Shown piece after piece: positions 52,103 through 60,467 of a stretch of 64,000 bases of DNA. The stretch is taken from contig NZ_MAYG01000032.1 in assembly GCF_001684965.1 (NCBI RefSeq), forward strand, positions 62,001-126,000. Direction: 5' to 3'. The notes below the pieces were generated by a model. It did not search any database. It saw only the letters and a program-made list of their open reading frames with translations, and was not told the DNA's origin. Source of the stretch: Chryseobacterium arthrosphaerae. Its GTDB lineage: Bacteria; Bacteroidota; Bacteroidia; Flavobacteriales; Weeksellaceae. Made by a program: the position numbers and the translations under genes. Position 1 is the stretch's first letter; each line of letters opens with the position of its first letter.

Positions 52103-52930
52103 TTATAGGGAAAGATTCACAATAACCGGGAAATGGTCTGACGGATAAAGAAGGTTTTCTCTTCTGTCATTGATATGCCTGTGAGATCTTATGGTAAATC
52201 CTTTTGTGAAAATATAATCGATTCTGTCTTTTGGAATTTCATTCACATTGAAAGCCGTAAAGGTTCCTACCGGACCGTAATGTTTGGTTTCTGAGTGATA
52301 GAAAGTATCTTTCATATTTTTGGAAAGTATTTTAATCGGTTCGGAATCATCGGTCAGGTTAAAGTCACCGCTCAACGTTACCGGAAGATTTTTTGGATTA
52401 AGCTCTTTGATCTTTTTAAGGATCAGTTCTGAAGATTTTACCCTTGCCACATTTCCCACATGATCGAAATGAAGATTCATGGCCAGGAATTCTTTTTTTG
52501 ATTTTTTATCTTTAAAAACCGCATAGGTACAGATTCTGTTCAGTGCTGCATCCCATCCTTTTGAAGGTTTCTCCGGAGTTTCGGACAGCCAGAATGTTCC
52601 TGATTTTACCACATCAAGCCTGCCGGTATCATAAAAAATAGCAGAAAATTCCCCCTGTTCTTTCCCGTCATCTCTTCCTACGCCAATATAGTTATAATTT
52701 TTCAGCCCGGTTTTGAGGTCTTTCATCTGCTCCGGCAATGCTTCCTGCACGCCGAAATAATCAGGATGATAATAGGTCAGCAGGTCAGCAACGTCCTGCT
52801 TTCTTTGCGGCCAGGCATTTTCTTTATCCGATTCAACATTCAGCCTGATGTTGAAGCTCATTACGGTGAGGTCCTGCGAAAATCCCAATACTGAAAGCAT
52901 CAGGAGCATCATTGAAAATCTGAAATTCAT
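52103..52930 (-). CDS. Exported endonuclease/exonuclease/phosphatase family protein
   Basis: The 275-residue protein has a signal peptide (MNFRFSMMLLMLSVLGFSQ). The EEP fold motifs are visible: MSFNIRLN with the metal-binding Asn, FGVQEALPEQ with the metal-binding Glu, LSGDFNLTDDSEP and the C-terminal YPSDHFPVIVNL. It could cleave nucleic acids, phosphoesters or sphingolipid-like substrates outside the cytoplasm; the motifs do not distinguish these. It has no T9SS domain. It converges with the response regulator gene with no room for a separate terminator. Confidence 0.9.
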   Translation of the reverse strand: MNFRFSMMLLMLSVLGFSQDLTVMSFNIRLNVESDKENAWPQRKQDVADLLTYYHPDYFGVQEALPEQMKDLKTGLKNYNYIGVGRDDGKEQGEFSAIFYDTGRLDVVKSGTFWLSETPEKPSKGWDAALNRICTYAVFKDKKSKKEFLAMNLHFDHVGNVARVKSSELILKKIKELNPKNLPVTLSGDFNLTDDSEPIKILSKNMKDTFYHSETKHYGPVGTFTAFNVNEIPKDRIDYIFTKGFTIRSHRHINDRRENLLYPSDHFPVIVNLSL

Positions 52931-52997
52931 ACGCTTATTTTATCAATAAGAGACAAAAATAAAACTTATCTGTGACAGGGAAGCCTTACTGATATGA

Positions 52998-53207
52998 TTA
53001 TATTGTTAAATTATTCTGATCTTCTTCTACCGATAGGAAGTAATCCTGAAATCCGTCAGCTGAAATTGGCTGTTCACACTCCAGTTTCATAACTCCGATG
53101 GCTGTATAATGAGCAGCAAGTCTGATATGTCTGCTTTTGAGAAGGATTTTCAGTTTTTCCAGATTGATCTCTTTTTTTAAAACTGCCAGATAAGTGATCA
53201 TATTCAT
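52998..53207 (-). CDS. Small protein resembling a subtilisin propeptide/inhibitor (I9-like), 69 aa
   Basis: It starts inside the subtilase stop codon (ATGA at 53204-53207) and is the last gene of a five-gene operon. The pattern YLAVLKKEINLEKLKILLKS...HYTAIGVMKLE...FLSVEEDQ has the strand-helix-strand-strand-helix-strand rhythm of I9 propeptides, including a final V-E-E-D like their VxSVEPD end. Free-standing I9 proteins are known as subtilisin inhibitors or chaperones. The match is by eye and weak. No signal peptide is present, so it would act in the cytoplasm like its partner. Confidence 0.6.
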   Translation of the reverse strand: MNMITYLAVLKKEINLEKLKILLKSRHIRLAAHYTAIGVMKLECEQPISADGFQDYFLSVEEDQNNLTI

Positions 53208-54460
53208 ATTTGTATTAGTCCGTTTCCTATGTCTCTATATTTAATTCCCTCAATGGGTCTGGCTTTATTTTCAATAAGTGCCCAGATCTCTTTTGCTGAT
53301 GAACCGGAAAACTGTTCCATATATAAAGCAGCAAGTCCTGAAACATGCGGTGCAGCCATACTGGTACCGCTCATAGCGTAGTAAAAATAATTTTTATTCT
53401 TTGCATTTTTGGGATAAGCACTCACAATGTCTACGCCGGGTGCACATACATTGATATTTCCTCCTGTGGAAGGATTAAGCCCTGCATTTGAAAATTTAGC
53501 AACCTTCATCTGCATATCAATCGCTGCCACTGCCATAATCGATTTTGAATTTGCCGGCATTGAAACCGGTTGCGGAACCTGCGGTCTGCTGCTGTCATTA
53601 CCTGCCGCCGCTATAATAAGGCAGTTATTTTCCAAAGCTCTTTCCCCTATGGTTTCAAAAAGGATGGAAGGCTGATCATTGAGTCTCACCGGGGATGCGA
53701 GTGAAAGGGATAATATCCTGAACTTTTTTGTAATAGCCCAGTCTATAGCATCAATCACGCTACTGGTAGTACCTCTTCCGCTATCGGAGAGTACTTTGGC
53801 GATCTTCAGATTACAGCCGCCTGCAATTCCGTATCGTATATTCTTATCATTTCTGGTATTTCCTGTTGCAATGCCTGCGCAGTGTGTTCCGTGGCCATTG
53901 GGATCTCTGTTCCAGTCTTCTCCATCTATGAAAGATTTACCTTCAATTTCCCTGGATGAAAAATCCGGGTGGGAAACTTCAAGCCCTGTATCCAGAATAC
54001 AAACATCGACTCCTTTTCCTGTATACAAAGCATTTTCAAGACCAATTGCTTTTAATCCCCATTCCATTTCAACCGGTGTTTTCTGAGGCAGAGGTTTGCC
54101 GGCCATGTATTTTTCAAGCTCTGAAATTTTTTCTGTAAGCCCTGCTGACTGTTTTTTAAGTTCACTGATGAGCTGCCATTCATCTGCAGGGAAAAACTCC
54201 CGTTCTTTTTCATAATAAATGACAGGATTTGATTCGTTATCCACCGCACTCTTCAATTGCTCTTCATCCCCAGTTTCTACTACCAGAACGCCAAGATTTT
54301 TGTACAAAACACCATTATCCTTATTAATGATTTCATAAGAACGGTTGTCACTGGAGAGAAATTCAGAGGAAGTAATACTCACCTCCAGCTCTTTCTCAAC
54401 TTTTTTGATTGCGGTTTTCTGCTGATCTTCCAGCAGGACAATATATCTTCCGGTTTCCAT
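53204..54460 (-). CDS. Subtilisin-like S8 peptidase without signal peptide
   Basis: The 418-residue protein has the catalytic triad Asp157 (VCILDTGLEVSHPDF), His190 (DPNGHGTHCAG) and Ser367 (SGTSMAAPHVSG), plus the oxyanion Asn in AAAGNDSS. About 90 N-terminal residues (YIVLLEDQ...NPVIYYEKEREF) look like an I9-type prodomain and are followed by a short coiled linker. There is no signal peptide or sorting domain, so it is probably intracellular or released by another route. It is fourth in an operon with a DUF2589 protein and two unknowns, and overlaps the small I9-like gene. The target is unknown. Confidence 0.9.
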   Translation of the reverse strand: METGRYIVLLEDQQKTAIKKVEKELEVSITSSEFLSSDNRSYEIINKDNGVLYKNLGVLVVETGDEEQLKSAVDNESNPVIYYEKEREFFPADEWQLISELKKQSAGLTEKISELEKYMAGKPLPQKTPVEMEWGLKAIGLENALYTGKGVDVCILDTGLEVSHPDFSSREIEGKSFIDGEDWNRDPNGHGTHCAGIATGNTRNDKNIRYGIAGGCNLKIAKVLSDSGRGTTSSVIDAIDWAITKKFRILSLSLASPVRLNDQPSILFETIGERALENNCLIIAAAGNDSSRPQVPQPVSMPANSKSIMAVAAIDMQMKVAKFSNAGLNPSTGGNINVCAPGVDIVSAYPKNAKNKNYFYYAMSGTSMAAPHVSGLAALYMEQFSGSSAKEIWALIENKARPIEGIKYRDIGNGLIQI

Positions 54461-54474
54461 AACGATCGTTTTTT

Positions 54475-55053
54475 TTAAATTAACTTCAGAAATACCTTTT
54501 CCAGAATAAGGAAAATATCTTCCGGAATCACTGTCAGCCTGAGCTTCTTATTCACTCCCGAGATGGCTGTATTCTGTGCGATCAGAGAAGTCCAGAAACT
54601 TTCAATCTTTATAACAGAATTCAGCTCCTTCAGTTTTTCATCATCCAAAATACCGTTCTGGTATAAGGAAACAATGATCCCTGAAACAAGCTCTTCAGCA
54701 TCTTCCAGCTTTTTATTTTCCTTCGCATATATTTCCATCAGAATATCATAAATGTCTTCTATCCCATTGAATGAAAATCCCCAGAGAAGCTCACGTCTAC
54801 CGGTGTTTATTTTTTCCATTTTTATAGGATTAAAGCCTCTTTTAACCGTCGCAATCCTATTCATGATTTTCAGAACTTCAGATTCGTGGCTGGTGTTCCC
54901 TTTTGTTTTGAAATACTCCAGGGTTTCATTTAAGAAAATATCAAAGCGGGAATCAAAGTCAAAGGATTTTGACAGGTATAAAGCCTGCACTTCATTGAAA
55001 TCTTCCAGAAGCTCCTTCAGTTTCTGCACTGTATGATGAATAAGTTCCTGCAT
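54475..55053 (-). CDS. Hypothetical helical protein of the DUF2589/subtilase operon, 192 aa
   Basis: This is an all-helical, acidic, cytoplasmic-looking protein without a recognised family. Features include KLKELLEDFNEVQALYLSKSFDFDSRFDIF near the N-terminus and a hydrophobic C-terminal helix (IPEDIFLILEKVFLKLI). Its start codon overlaps the stop of the gene upstream by one base (TAATG at 55051-55055), and 14 bases separate it from the subtilase gene. Tight coupling implies that it works with its neighbours. Confidence 0.75.
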   Translation of the reverse strand: MQELIHHTVQKLKELLEDFNEVQALYLSKSFDFDSRFDIFLNETLEYFKTKGNTSHESEVLKIMNRIATVKRGFNPIKMEKINTGRRELLWGFSFNGIEDIYDILMEIYAKENKKLEDAEELVSGIIVSLYQNGILDDEKLKELNSVIKIESFWTSLIAQNTAISGVNKKLRLTVIPEDIFLILEKVFLKLI

Positions 55054-55751
55054 TACTCAAAAGTTATCTGTTCTATTTCCTTACCGTCTTTATCTTTGTA
55101 TGACACAATCCTTATTCCTTCTTCCTCCATTTCAACATGAAGGTTGATGAATAATTTATCTCTGTCTTCCGCCGCGCTTGTGTTGGGATCAATGTAAATA
55201 TTGTTCAGTTTGGCATTGACCAGCGTATATCTATTGAGTAAAACTTTTGAAAAAATCTCTTTCAGTTCTTCTATTTCATCTTCACCAGTTCCTTCCTGTG
55301 GCCGGAAGATTCCGGAATTAAGAATTTTGATTTTATTTCTGAGATCAAGCTTAAGCACTTCATTGGCGGGAACTTTACCAAACTTCTGATCATTTTTTTC
55401 CAGTCTGCTAAAGAGTGATTTGAATTCTTCAGTCTGGATCTGTCTTTTTGTGATCTCAGGAATATTCAGTTTTTTCTCTTTATTTACGAGACGGATTCTT
55501 TCATTCATTTCTGTAACAAACTGATCCTGATTCAGTTTAAAGTTATACTTGGGTTCCGAATCTATATCTGTAATTTTAATGGGAATATCCATTTTCACAC
55601 AGGGCAGCGCATACCGTGGCACTTTAAAATACTTAAGGTATTCGTGACGGGCATATTCTTTGGCAATAAGAACGGCATTTTCGTCAGCCTTTTTACGAGC
55701 CTGAATTATCTCATTGTTGAGATAATCCAGGTAATCTGATAATTTGATCAT
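55053..55751 (-). CDS. DUF2589-associated hypothetical protein, 232 aa
   Basis: The soluble protein begins IKLSDYLDYLNNEIIQARKKADENAVLIAKEYARHEYLKYFKVPRYALPCVKMDIPI. An N-terminal helix followed by a strand rich in Pro and Val resembles partners of DUF2589 proteins that I have seen elsewhere, but I cannot name the family. A beta-rich C-terminus (LNNIYIDPNT, INLHVEMEEEGIRIV) contains another candidate structural repeat. It lies 15 bases after the DUF2589 gene and overlaps the next gene by one base. Confidence 0.7.
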   Translation of the reverse strand: MIKLSDYLDYLNNEIIQARKKADENAVLIAKEYARHEYLKYFKVPRYALPCVKMDIPIKITDIDSEPKYNFKLNQDQFVTEMNERIRLVNKEKKLNIPEITKRQIQTEEFKSLFSRLEKNDQKFGKVPANEVLKLDLRNKIKILNSGIFRPQEGTGEDEIEELKEIFSKVLLNRYTLVNAKLNNIYIDPNTSAAEDRDKLFINLHVEMEEEGIRIVSYKDKDGKEIEQITFE

Positions 55752-55766
55752 TCTTCGTAAATTTTA

Positions 55767-56654
55767 TTATTGCGAAAGAAGTCCAAGAACTTTTTCAAGA
55801 CCTGCAGGCATTTCGTCATTGGTCGCCCTTACTTTTACGCCAAGGGAATATTCTTTTTCAACCTTGATCCCTGTGCTGGACGATCTTTTGTATGACACAT
55901 CCACTTTGAACTTTACAGGACCAAAGCCACCGGACGCTCCTGCGTTGATCCCGAATTCATCACTTACATCTTTAGTGTATGTTGAATTCAGCTTAACGTT
56001 AAAGTCTACTTCACAGGTTTCAATCCTGAAACTCGGAACATTCAGTAAGGCTACAAAAGGAACGACAATCTCTACCGGATCAGATTTTGTTTTTGGATTG
56101 TCATTGCTTACGGGTTTATCAGGATCGAAGTCCGGATTGGGAATCGTCTTGGTATATTTAAACTCTGCCATTCTCAATTTTTTCGGGCTATTGGCGTTGG
56201 CAGGGTCCGTAAGCTCAAAACCGACTTCATTAATGAAATTCACCGTAGCAATAGAGGCATTAGACTGTGCTTTTACACAAGCATCCAAAGGTCCGCCAAT
56301 AATGGTTGCGAAATCTATACTTCCCAATTCTGCGGCAAAATCTGCACTGGCAGCATCCGAAGTTTTGAAGATTTCTTCATCTGCAGCCATCTTACCAGCT
56401 ATCAGTTTCATAATTTCTGAAGAGGCACCGGAAAAAGATTTTTCCCACTTTTCATCATAATTCTTTTTGAAGTCATCTACAATATTCAACAGCTCCTTGT
56501 TGGTAAGTGTTCCCAATTCGGATACTTCAATTCCGGATACTTTTTCGTAGACTGCAGGGGTAAGCACTTTTTCCACTCCTGATAAAAGATCGATCAACTC
56601 ATTTTTTGTTTTTTTGGCGTGACTTGTTTCAAGCACTGATTTTAATGTTTCCAT
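55767..56654 (-). CDS. DUF2589 domain protein, first gene of a five-gene operon
   Basis: The 295-residue protein carries the DUF2589 signature at about 115-295: DFATIIGGPLDACVKAQS, ATVNFINEVGF, VPFVALLNVPSFRIETCEVDFNVKLNSTY and the C-terminal DEMPAGLEKVLGLLSQ. The first 110 residues form a helical extension (SVLETSHAKKTKNELIDLLSG...). The family is uncharacterised; the repeated beta strands suggest a shell or filament-like subunit, which is only an inference. It leads an operon with two unknowns, a subtilase and a small propeptide-like protein. Confidence 0.85.
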   Translation of the reverse strand: METLKSVLETSHAKKTKNELIDLLSGVEKVLTPAVYEKVSGIEVSELGTLTNKELLNIVDDFKKNYDEKWEKSFSGASSEIMKLIAGKMAADEEIFKTSDAASADFAAELGSIDFATIIGGPLDACVKAQSNASIATVNFINEVGFELTDPANANSPKKLRMAEFKYTKTIPNPDFDPDKPVSNDNPKTKSDPVEIVVPFVALLNVPSFRIETCEVDFNVKLNSTYTKDVSDEFGINAGASGGFGPVKFKVDVSYKRSSSTGIKVEKEYSLGVKVRATNDEMPAGLEKVLGLLSQ

Positions 56655-56685
56655 GTTTTTTTGTTTTTAAATTAATATTGTTCAG

Positions 56686-56693
56686 CAAAATTA
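56686..56693 (-). promoter_or_regulatory. Putative -7 box of the DUF2589 operon
   Basis: On the minus strand TAATTTTG is an exact TANNTTTG match, 32 bases before the start codon. A TTTTG motif lies only 13 bases further upstream, closer than the usual 17-23, so the -33 element is uncertain. Confidence 0.4.
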
Positions 56694-56762
56694 TTTCATT
56701 GCCGTTCAAAAGTTTACAGGAGAACCCCTTCACTTTACCCGGAAAAACACCCTAAAAAACAA

Positions 56763-56789
56763 AAGCCCGAACTGTAGAAGTTCAGGCTT
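56763..56789 (-). terminator. Terminator of the second M1 peptidase gene
   Basis: AAGCCCGAACT (56763-56773) and AGTTCAGGCTT (56779-56789) form an 11-pair stem with one mismatch. On the minus strand it is followed by TTGTTTTTTAG. Confidence 0.75.
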
Positions 56790-56817
56790 GTATTCTGTTG
56801 ATACCAACTCGCAAGTA

Positions 56818-58755
56818 TTACGCCGGTGTCATGCTGTTATTCTTAGGATTGATATCCGGAACTACAGAAGCGGGATCCAGTTTTACCTCATCGATCTCTT
56901 TGCCGGAATCTACTTTGAAAGTCCATTCTGTATTTCTCTTCCAGACTTCAACAGGAATTTTCACTGTTTTTGAAGTGCCGTCTTTGAATTTTACCTGTAC
57001 TGTTGTAGGCATTGGAAGCTGTCCAAGGTTTTCAACGGTAATCCGTACTCCGTTTTTGAAGTCTCCGTTAATGTATTTTACATCTTTAACAGCCTGATCA
57101 ATTTTCCATTTATTTAAAAACCATCCTCTCCAGTACCAGTTCAGTTCTTCTCCCGAAACATTTTCCATCGTATGGAAGAAATCCCATGGTGTAGGATGTT
57201 TGAAAGCCCAACGGTTGATATAGGTTCTGAACGCCTTGTCAAATTTTTCAGGTCCGAGAACTGCCTCTCTCAAAACAGCCAGCCCTGCTCCTGGTTTATA
57301 ATAGGCCAGAGCTCCGATGTTTCTTTCCTTCATATTATCAGGCCCTACCATAACGGGCTCCAGATTATCTCCCATCAGAAAACCTCCTGTTTTTGCCAGA
57401 TCTCTTTTTCTGTGATATTCACCTTTATTAAAAGCTTCCGTAGAAAGTCCGTTGATAAAGGTATTGAAACCTTCATCCATCCATGCAAATAATCTTTCGT
57501 TAGAGCCTACGATCATAGGAAACCAGTTGTGCCCGAATTCATGATCCGTTACTCCCCAAAGATCTTCTCCTTTTGAATCCATATGACAGAAAACAATTCC
57601 CGGATACTCCATTCCGCCTTCGTTTCCTGCAACATTGGTAGCTGCCGGATACGTATATTCATACCATTTCTGCGAGTAATGCTCTATCGCTGCTTTTGTA
57701 TATTCTGTAGATCTTCCCCAGGCTTTATCCCCTGCGCTTTCAACGGGATAAGCTGAGATGGCCAATGATTTTTTTCCGCTTGGAAGGTTAATTTTTGCCG
57801 CATCCAGGATAAATCCGGCTGAAGAAGCCCAGGCAAAATCCCTGGTCTGCGTAATTTTAAATTTCCAGGTCTTTGTTCCGGAAGAATTATTTTTCCCGAT
57901 TTCAGATTCAGGACGTATCATCACTGTTTTGTCACTGTTTCTGGCCTGATTCCATCTGCTGACTTCCTCTTTGCTGTAGACTTCCTTTTCATTCAGAAGC
58001 TCTCCGGATGCTACCACATAATGATTGGCCGGCACTGTAATATTGGCTGTAATATTTCCATATTCCAGATAAAATTCTGAAGCTCCCAGATAAGGCAGAG
58101 TGTTCCAGCCCATTACATCATCATATACGCACATTCTCGGATACCACTGTGCCATGGTAAAGATCTTCCCGTTCTTTGTTTCCTGTACTCCCATCCTGTC
58201 TGAACCGTATTCCGGAGAAATAAAAGAATACTCGATGGCGATTCTGGCCACACCTCCTTTTGCTTTCAGCTCTTTAGGCAGGTCTATCTGCATTCTGGTA
58301 TCTGTAATGGTGTATTTTACCGCTTTGCCATCAAGTTTTACTGATTTAATGGTATATCCTCCGTCAAATTCCTCACCGTGCGCTCCGTTTCTGCTTCCTG
58401 AAAGCGGTACGACTCCGTTTCCACGGGAATCTCTGGAAAACAGGTTCTGATCCAGCTGTAACCAAAGAAAACCTAATTGATCGGGGCTGTTATTGGTGTA
58501 AGTGATTTCTGCGGTACCCGTAATTTCTTTTTTATTTTCATTCAGGCTGACGTTCAAATGATAGTCTGCCGAGTTCTGCCAATAGGCATGACCGGGCTGA
58601 CCACTTGCAGAACGGGTTTCTGAACCCATCTGAGGATAAAAGAAAGGTTTGAATGCTTCTACATAATCATATTTCGGAGTTTCCTGTGCATATGCCGGTC
58701 CTGAAAACATCAAAACTGCAACTGCTGAAACAAGGGCTGGAAGTTTGAAATTCAT
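56818..58755 (-). CDS. Exported M1 family metallopeptidase (second copy)
   Basis: The 645-residue protein has a signal peptide ending PAYAQ (about 24 residues). The zinc site is HEFGH in TDHEFGHNWFPMIVG, with the third ligand in WMDEGFNTFIN and the GAMEN-like motif EGGMEYPG. The overall layout matches the M1 enzyme at 45511-47376, including the N-terminal ATGYWQN-type start seen there as YWQNSADYHLN. The catalytic-site flanks differ (HEFGHN against HEIAHT), so substrate range probably differs. It is monocistronic, with terminators on both sides. Confidence 0.92.
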   Translation of the reverse strand: MNFKLPALVSAVAVLMFSGPAYAQETPKYDYVEAFKPFFYPQMGSETRSASGQPGHAYWQNSADYHLNVSLNENKKEITGTAEITYTNNSPDQLGFLWLQLDQNLFSRDSRGNGVVPLSGSRNGAHGEEFDGGYTIKSVKLDGKAVKYTITDTRMQIDLPKELKAKGGVARIAIEYSFISPEYGSDRMGVQETKNGKIFTMAQWYPRMCVYDDVMGWNTLPYLGASEFYLEYGNITANITVPANHYVVASGELLNEKEVYSKEEVSRWNQARNSDKTVMIRPESEIGKNNSSGTKTWKFKITQTRDFAWASSAGFILDAAKINLPSGKKSLAISAYPVESAGDKAWGRSTEYTKAAIEHYSQKWYEYTYPAATNVAGNEGGMEYPGIVFCHMDSKGEDLWGVTDHEFGHNWFPMIVGSNERLFAWMDEGFNTFINGLSTEAFNKGEYHRKRDLAKTGGFLMGDNLEPVMVGPDNMKERNIGALAYYKPGAGLAVLREAVLGPEKFDKAFRTYINRWAFKHPTPWDFFHTMENVSGEELNWYWRGWFLNKWKIDQAVKDVKYINGDFKNGVRITVENLGQLPMPTTVQVKFKDGTSKTVKIPVEVWKRNTEWTFKVDSGKEIDEVKLDPASVVPDINPKNNSMTPA

Positions 58756-58785
58756 TTTTAAATTATTATTTAGTACATAGTTATA

Positions 58786-58824
58786 AAAAAACTCCCGGAA
58801 TTGTTATATATCCGGGAGTTTTTT
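58786..58824 (-). terminator. Terminator of the SDR gene
   Basis: AAAAAACTCCCGGA (58786-58799) is perfectly complementary to TCCGGGAGTTTTTT (58811-58824), with an 11-base loop. It lies 14 bases past the SDR stop and can also act in the other direction. Confidence 0.9.
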
Positions 58825-58838
58825 ACGTATAAGTGATG

Positions 58839-59720
58839 TTAATTCGACTTTTTAGCTTTAATCATTGCTTCCAGAGCATCCCACATTTCTTTCGGAATTG
58901 CTTCAAGCATATTGAATTCTCCTGCTCCCTGAAGCCATTCACCGCCATCAATGGTTACCACTTCCCCGTTCATATAAGCTGAATAATCTGACACCAGGTA
59001 GGCAGCAAGATTAGCAAGCTCCTGATGTTCTCCTACCCTTCTCAACGGAACTTTCTTTTTCATATCGAATTTTTCCTGGAGATCACCGGGAAGAAGTCTG
59101 TCCCACGCTCCTTTTGTAGGGAATGGTCCCGGAGCAATGGCATTGAAACGGATCCCGTATTTAGCCCATTCCACCGCTAAGGATCTGGTCATTGCCAAAA
59201 CCCCCGCCTTTGCGCAGGCTGATGGCACTACATATGCTGAACCTGTCCAGGCATAAGTTGTTACAATATTCAGAACGGTTCCCGGAGTTTTAGCATCTAT
59301 CCAGTGTTTTCCTACTGAAAGGGTACAGTTTTTTGTTCCTTTTAAAACAATATCAAGGATAGAGTCGAATGCAGAATGAGTCAGTTTTTCTGTTGGCGAG
59401 ATAAAGTTTCCGGCAGCATTATTCAACAGGATATCAATCTTCCCGAATTCTTTCAACGCTGCTTCTTTCATGGCTTCCACCTCATCCCAGTTTCTCACGT
59501 CACAAGCTACACAAAGTACCTTTCCCCCTGTTTCGTCTTCCAGTTCTTTAGCCGTTGCCTGTAACTTTTCAAGATTTCTGGAGGTAATGACCACATGGGC
59601 ACCCAATTCGAGAAAGTATTTGGTCATTGCTTTTCCAAGGCCGCTTCCGCCTCCTGTTACAATCGCTACTTTATCTTTCAGTGCCCCTTCACGAAGCATC
59701 GGCTGTGTATATAGACTCAT
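58839..59720 (-). CDS. SDR oxidoreductase, probable 2,4-dienoyl-CoA reductase
   Basis: This is a Rossmann-fold enzyme of 293 residues with TGGGSGLG (22-29) and NNAAGNF (100-106). The classical Y-x3-K motif is missing. Instead Tyr156, Ser167 and Lys171 (TTYAWTG and VVPSACAKAG) have the spacing used by mitochondrial 2,4-dienoyl-CoA reductase (Tyr, +11 Ser, +15 Lys). The following stretch LAVEWAKYGIRFNAIAPGPFPTKGAWDRL also resembles that enzyme. It would reduce dienoyl-CoA intermediates from unsaturated fatty acids using NADPH. It could also assist in phenylacetate-derived dehydrosuberyl-CoA metabolism, though it lies far from the paa genes. Confidence 0.85.
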   Translation of the reverse strand: MSLYTQPMLREGALKDKVAIVTGGGSGLGKAMTKYFLELGAHVVITSRNLEKLQATAKELEDETGGKVLCVACDVRNWDEVEAMKEAALKEFGKIDILLNNAAGNFISPTEKLTHSAFDSILDIVLKGTKNCTLSVGKHWIDAKTPGTVLNIVTTYAWTGSAYVVPSACAKAGVLAMTRSLAVEWAKYGIRFNAIAPGPFPTKGAWDRLLPGDLQEKFDMKKKVPLRRVGEHQELANLAAYLVSDYSAYMNGEVVTIDGGEWLQGAGEFNMLEAIPKEMWDALEAMIKAKKSN

Positions 59721-59831
59721 AAAATATTTTTTCTTAAAAATAATAAATATTGAAATGCAATCCTTTAAAATAGATTGATAAATAATGCAGCAAATAATAA
59801 AACAAGCGAACCACAGGCTTATTAAATAAAA

Positions 59832-59861
59832 AACAACCCAACCGTCAACGGTCAGATTGTT
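59832..59861 (-). terminator. Terminator of the DUF1573 gene
   Basis: AACAACCCAACCGT (59832-59845) pairs with ACGGTCAGATTGTT (59848-59861) over 14 positions, three of them wobble. A run of T follows on the minus strand. Confidence 0.75.
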
Positions 59862-59888
59862 CTTCTTTACTTTTTTTAAATATAATAA

Positions 59889-60299
59889 CTAGGAAACAAC
59901 TGTTCCTTTGAATGAAAGTGTCTTAGGTGTTTTGCTCTCACTCGTGGTAACGTTTACTGTTTTCATAAACGGCCCTGCAGCAGCAGCATTATAACTTGCT
60001 TCTACAAATCCTTTTTTCCCCGGCTGGATAGGAGTTTTGGTATAATCAGCGGTTGTACATCCGCATGAAGGGGCTACATTTTGTATAATGATCGGTTTTG
60101 AACTTGTATTGGTAAATTCAAATCTGATCAGCTTCGCTTTTCCCTGAGGAATATTGCCCACATCTATAGATTCTGACTTCCACTTAATGGCATCTGCCAC
60201 CATTTTTACAAGGGAAGGTGCATCTGTCGTAAGTATATTCGCATAGAACGGAGAAAATGCCAGAACAGCTAAAAGAGCGGTAATTTTTAATTTTTTCAT
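59889..60299 (-). CDS. Exported DUF1573 protein, 136 aa
   Basis: After a signal peptide (about 1-20), an immunoglobulin-like DUF1573 domain is evident: IDVGNIPQGKAKLIRFEFTNTSSKPIIIQNVAPSCGCTTADYTKTPIQPG. The CGC motif is characteristic. These small periplasmic proteins of Bacteroidota are of unknown function. It is read divergently from a two-component system with GTTAAT sites in between, so it is a likely target of that system. Confidence 0.88.
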   Translation of the reverse strand: MKKLKITALLAVLAFSPFYANILTTDAPSLVKMVADAIKWKSESIDVGNIPQGKAKLIRFEFTNTSSKPIIIQNVAPSCGCTTADYTKTPIQPGKKGFVEASYNAAAAGPFMKTVNVTTSESKTPKTLSFKGTVVS

Positions 60300-60385
60300 G
60301 AGTACAAATTTTTGTTAATAGTTAAAAGGCAACTGATATTTATCTTTTGATACAGCAAATGTAACGGTGATTACCGATCCTGCTT

Positions 60386-60423
60386 GTTAATCGCTTTCAA
60401 ACATTTGTTAATAAGTTGTTAAT
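60386..60423. promoter_or_regulatory. GTTAAT repeat array in front of two-component system 2
   Basis: GTTAAT occurs at 60386, 60407 and 60418, with steps of 21 and 11 bases, all on one DNA face. A further GTTAAT at 60314 is close to the DUF1573 start. The pattern repeats that at 49933-50056 before the other OmpR-type system. Confidence 0.65.
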
Positions 60424-60467
60424 GACAAAAAATAAATAGATATTTTTGGATAATATTGCCTCTGTAA

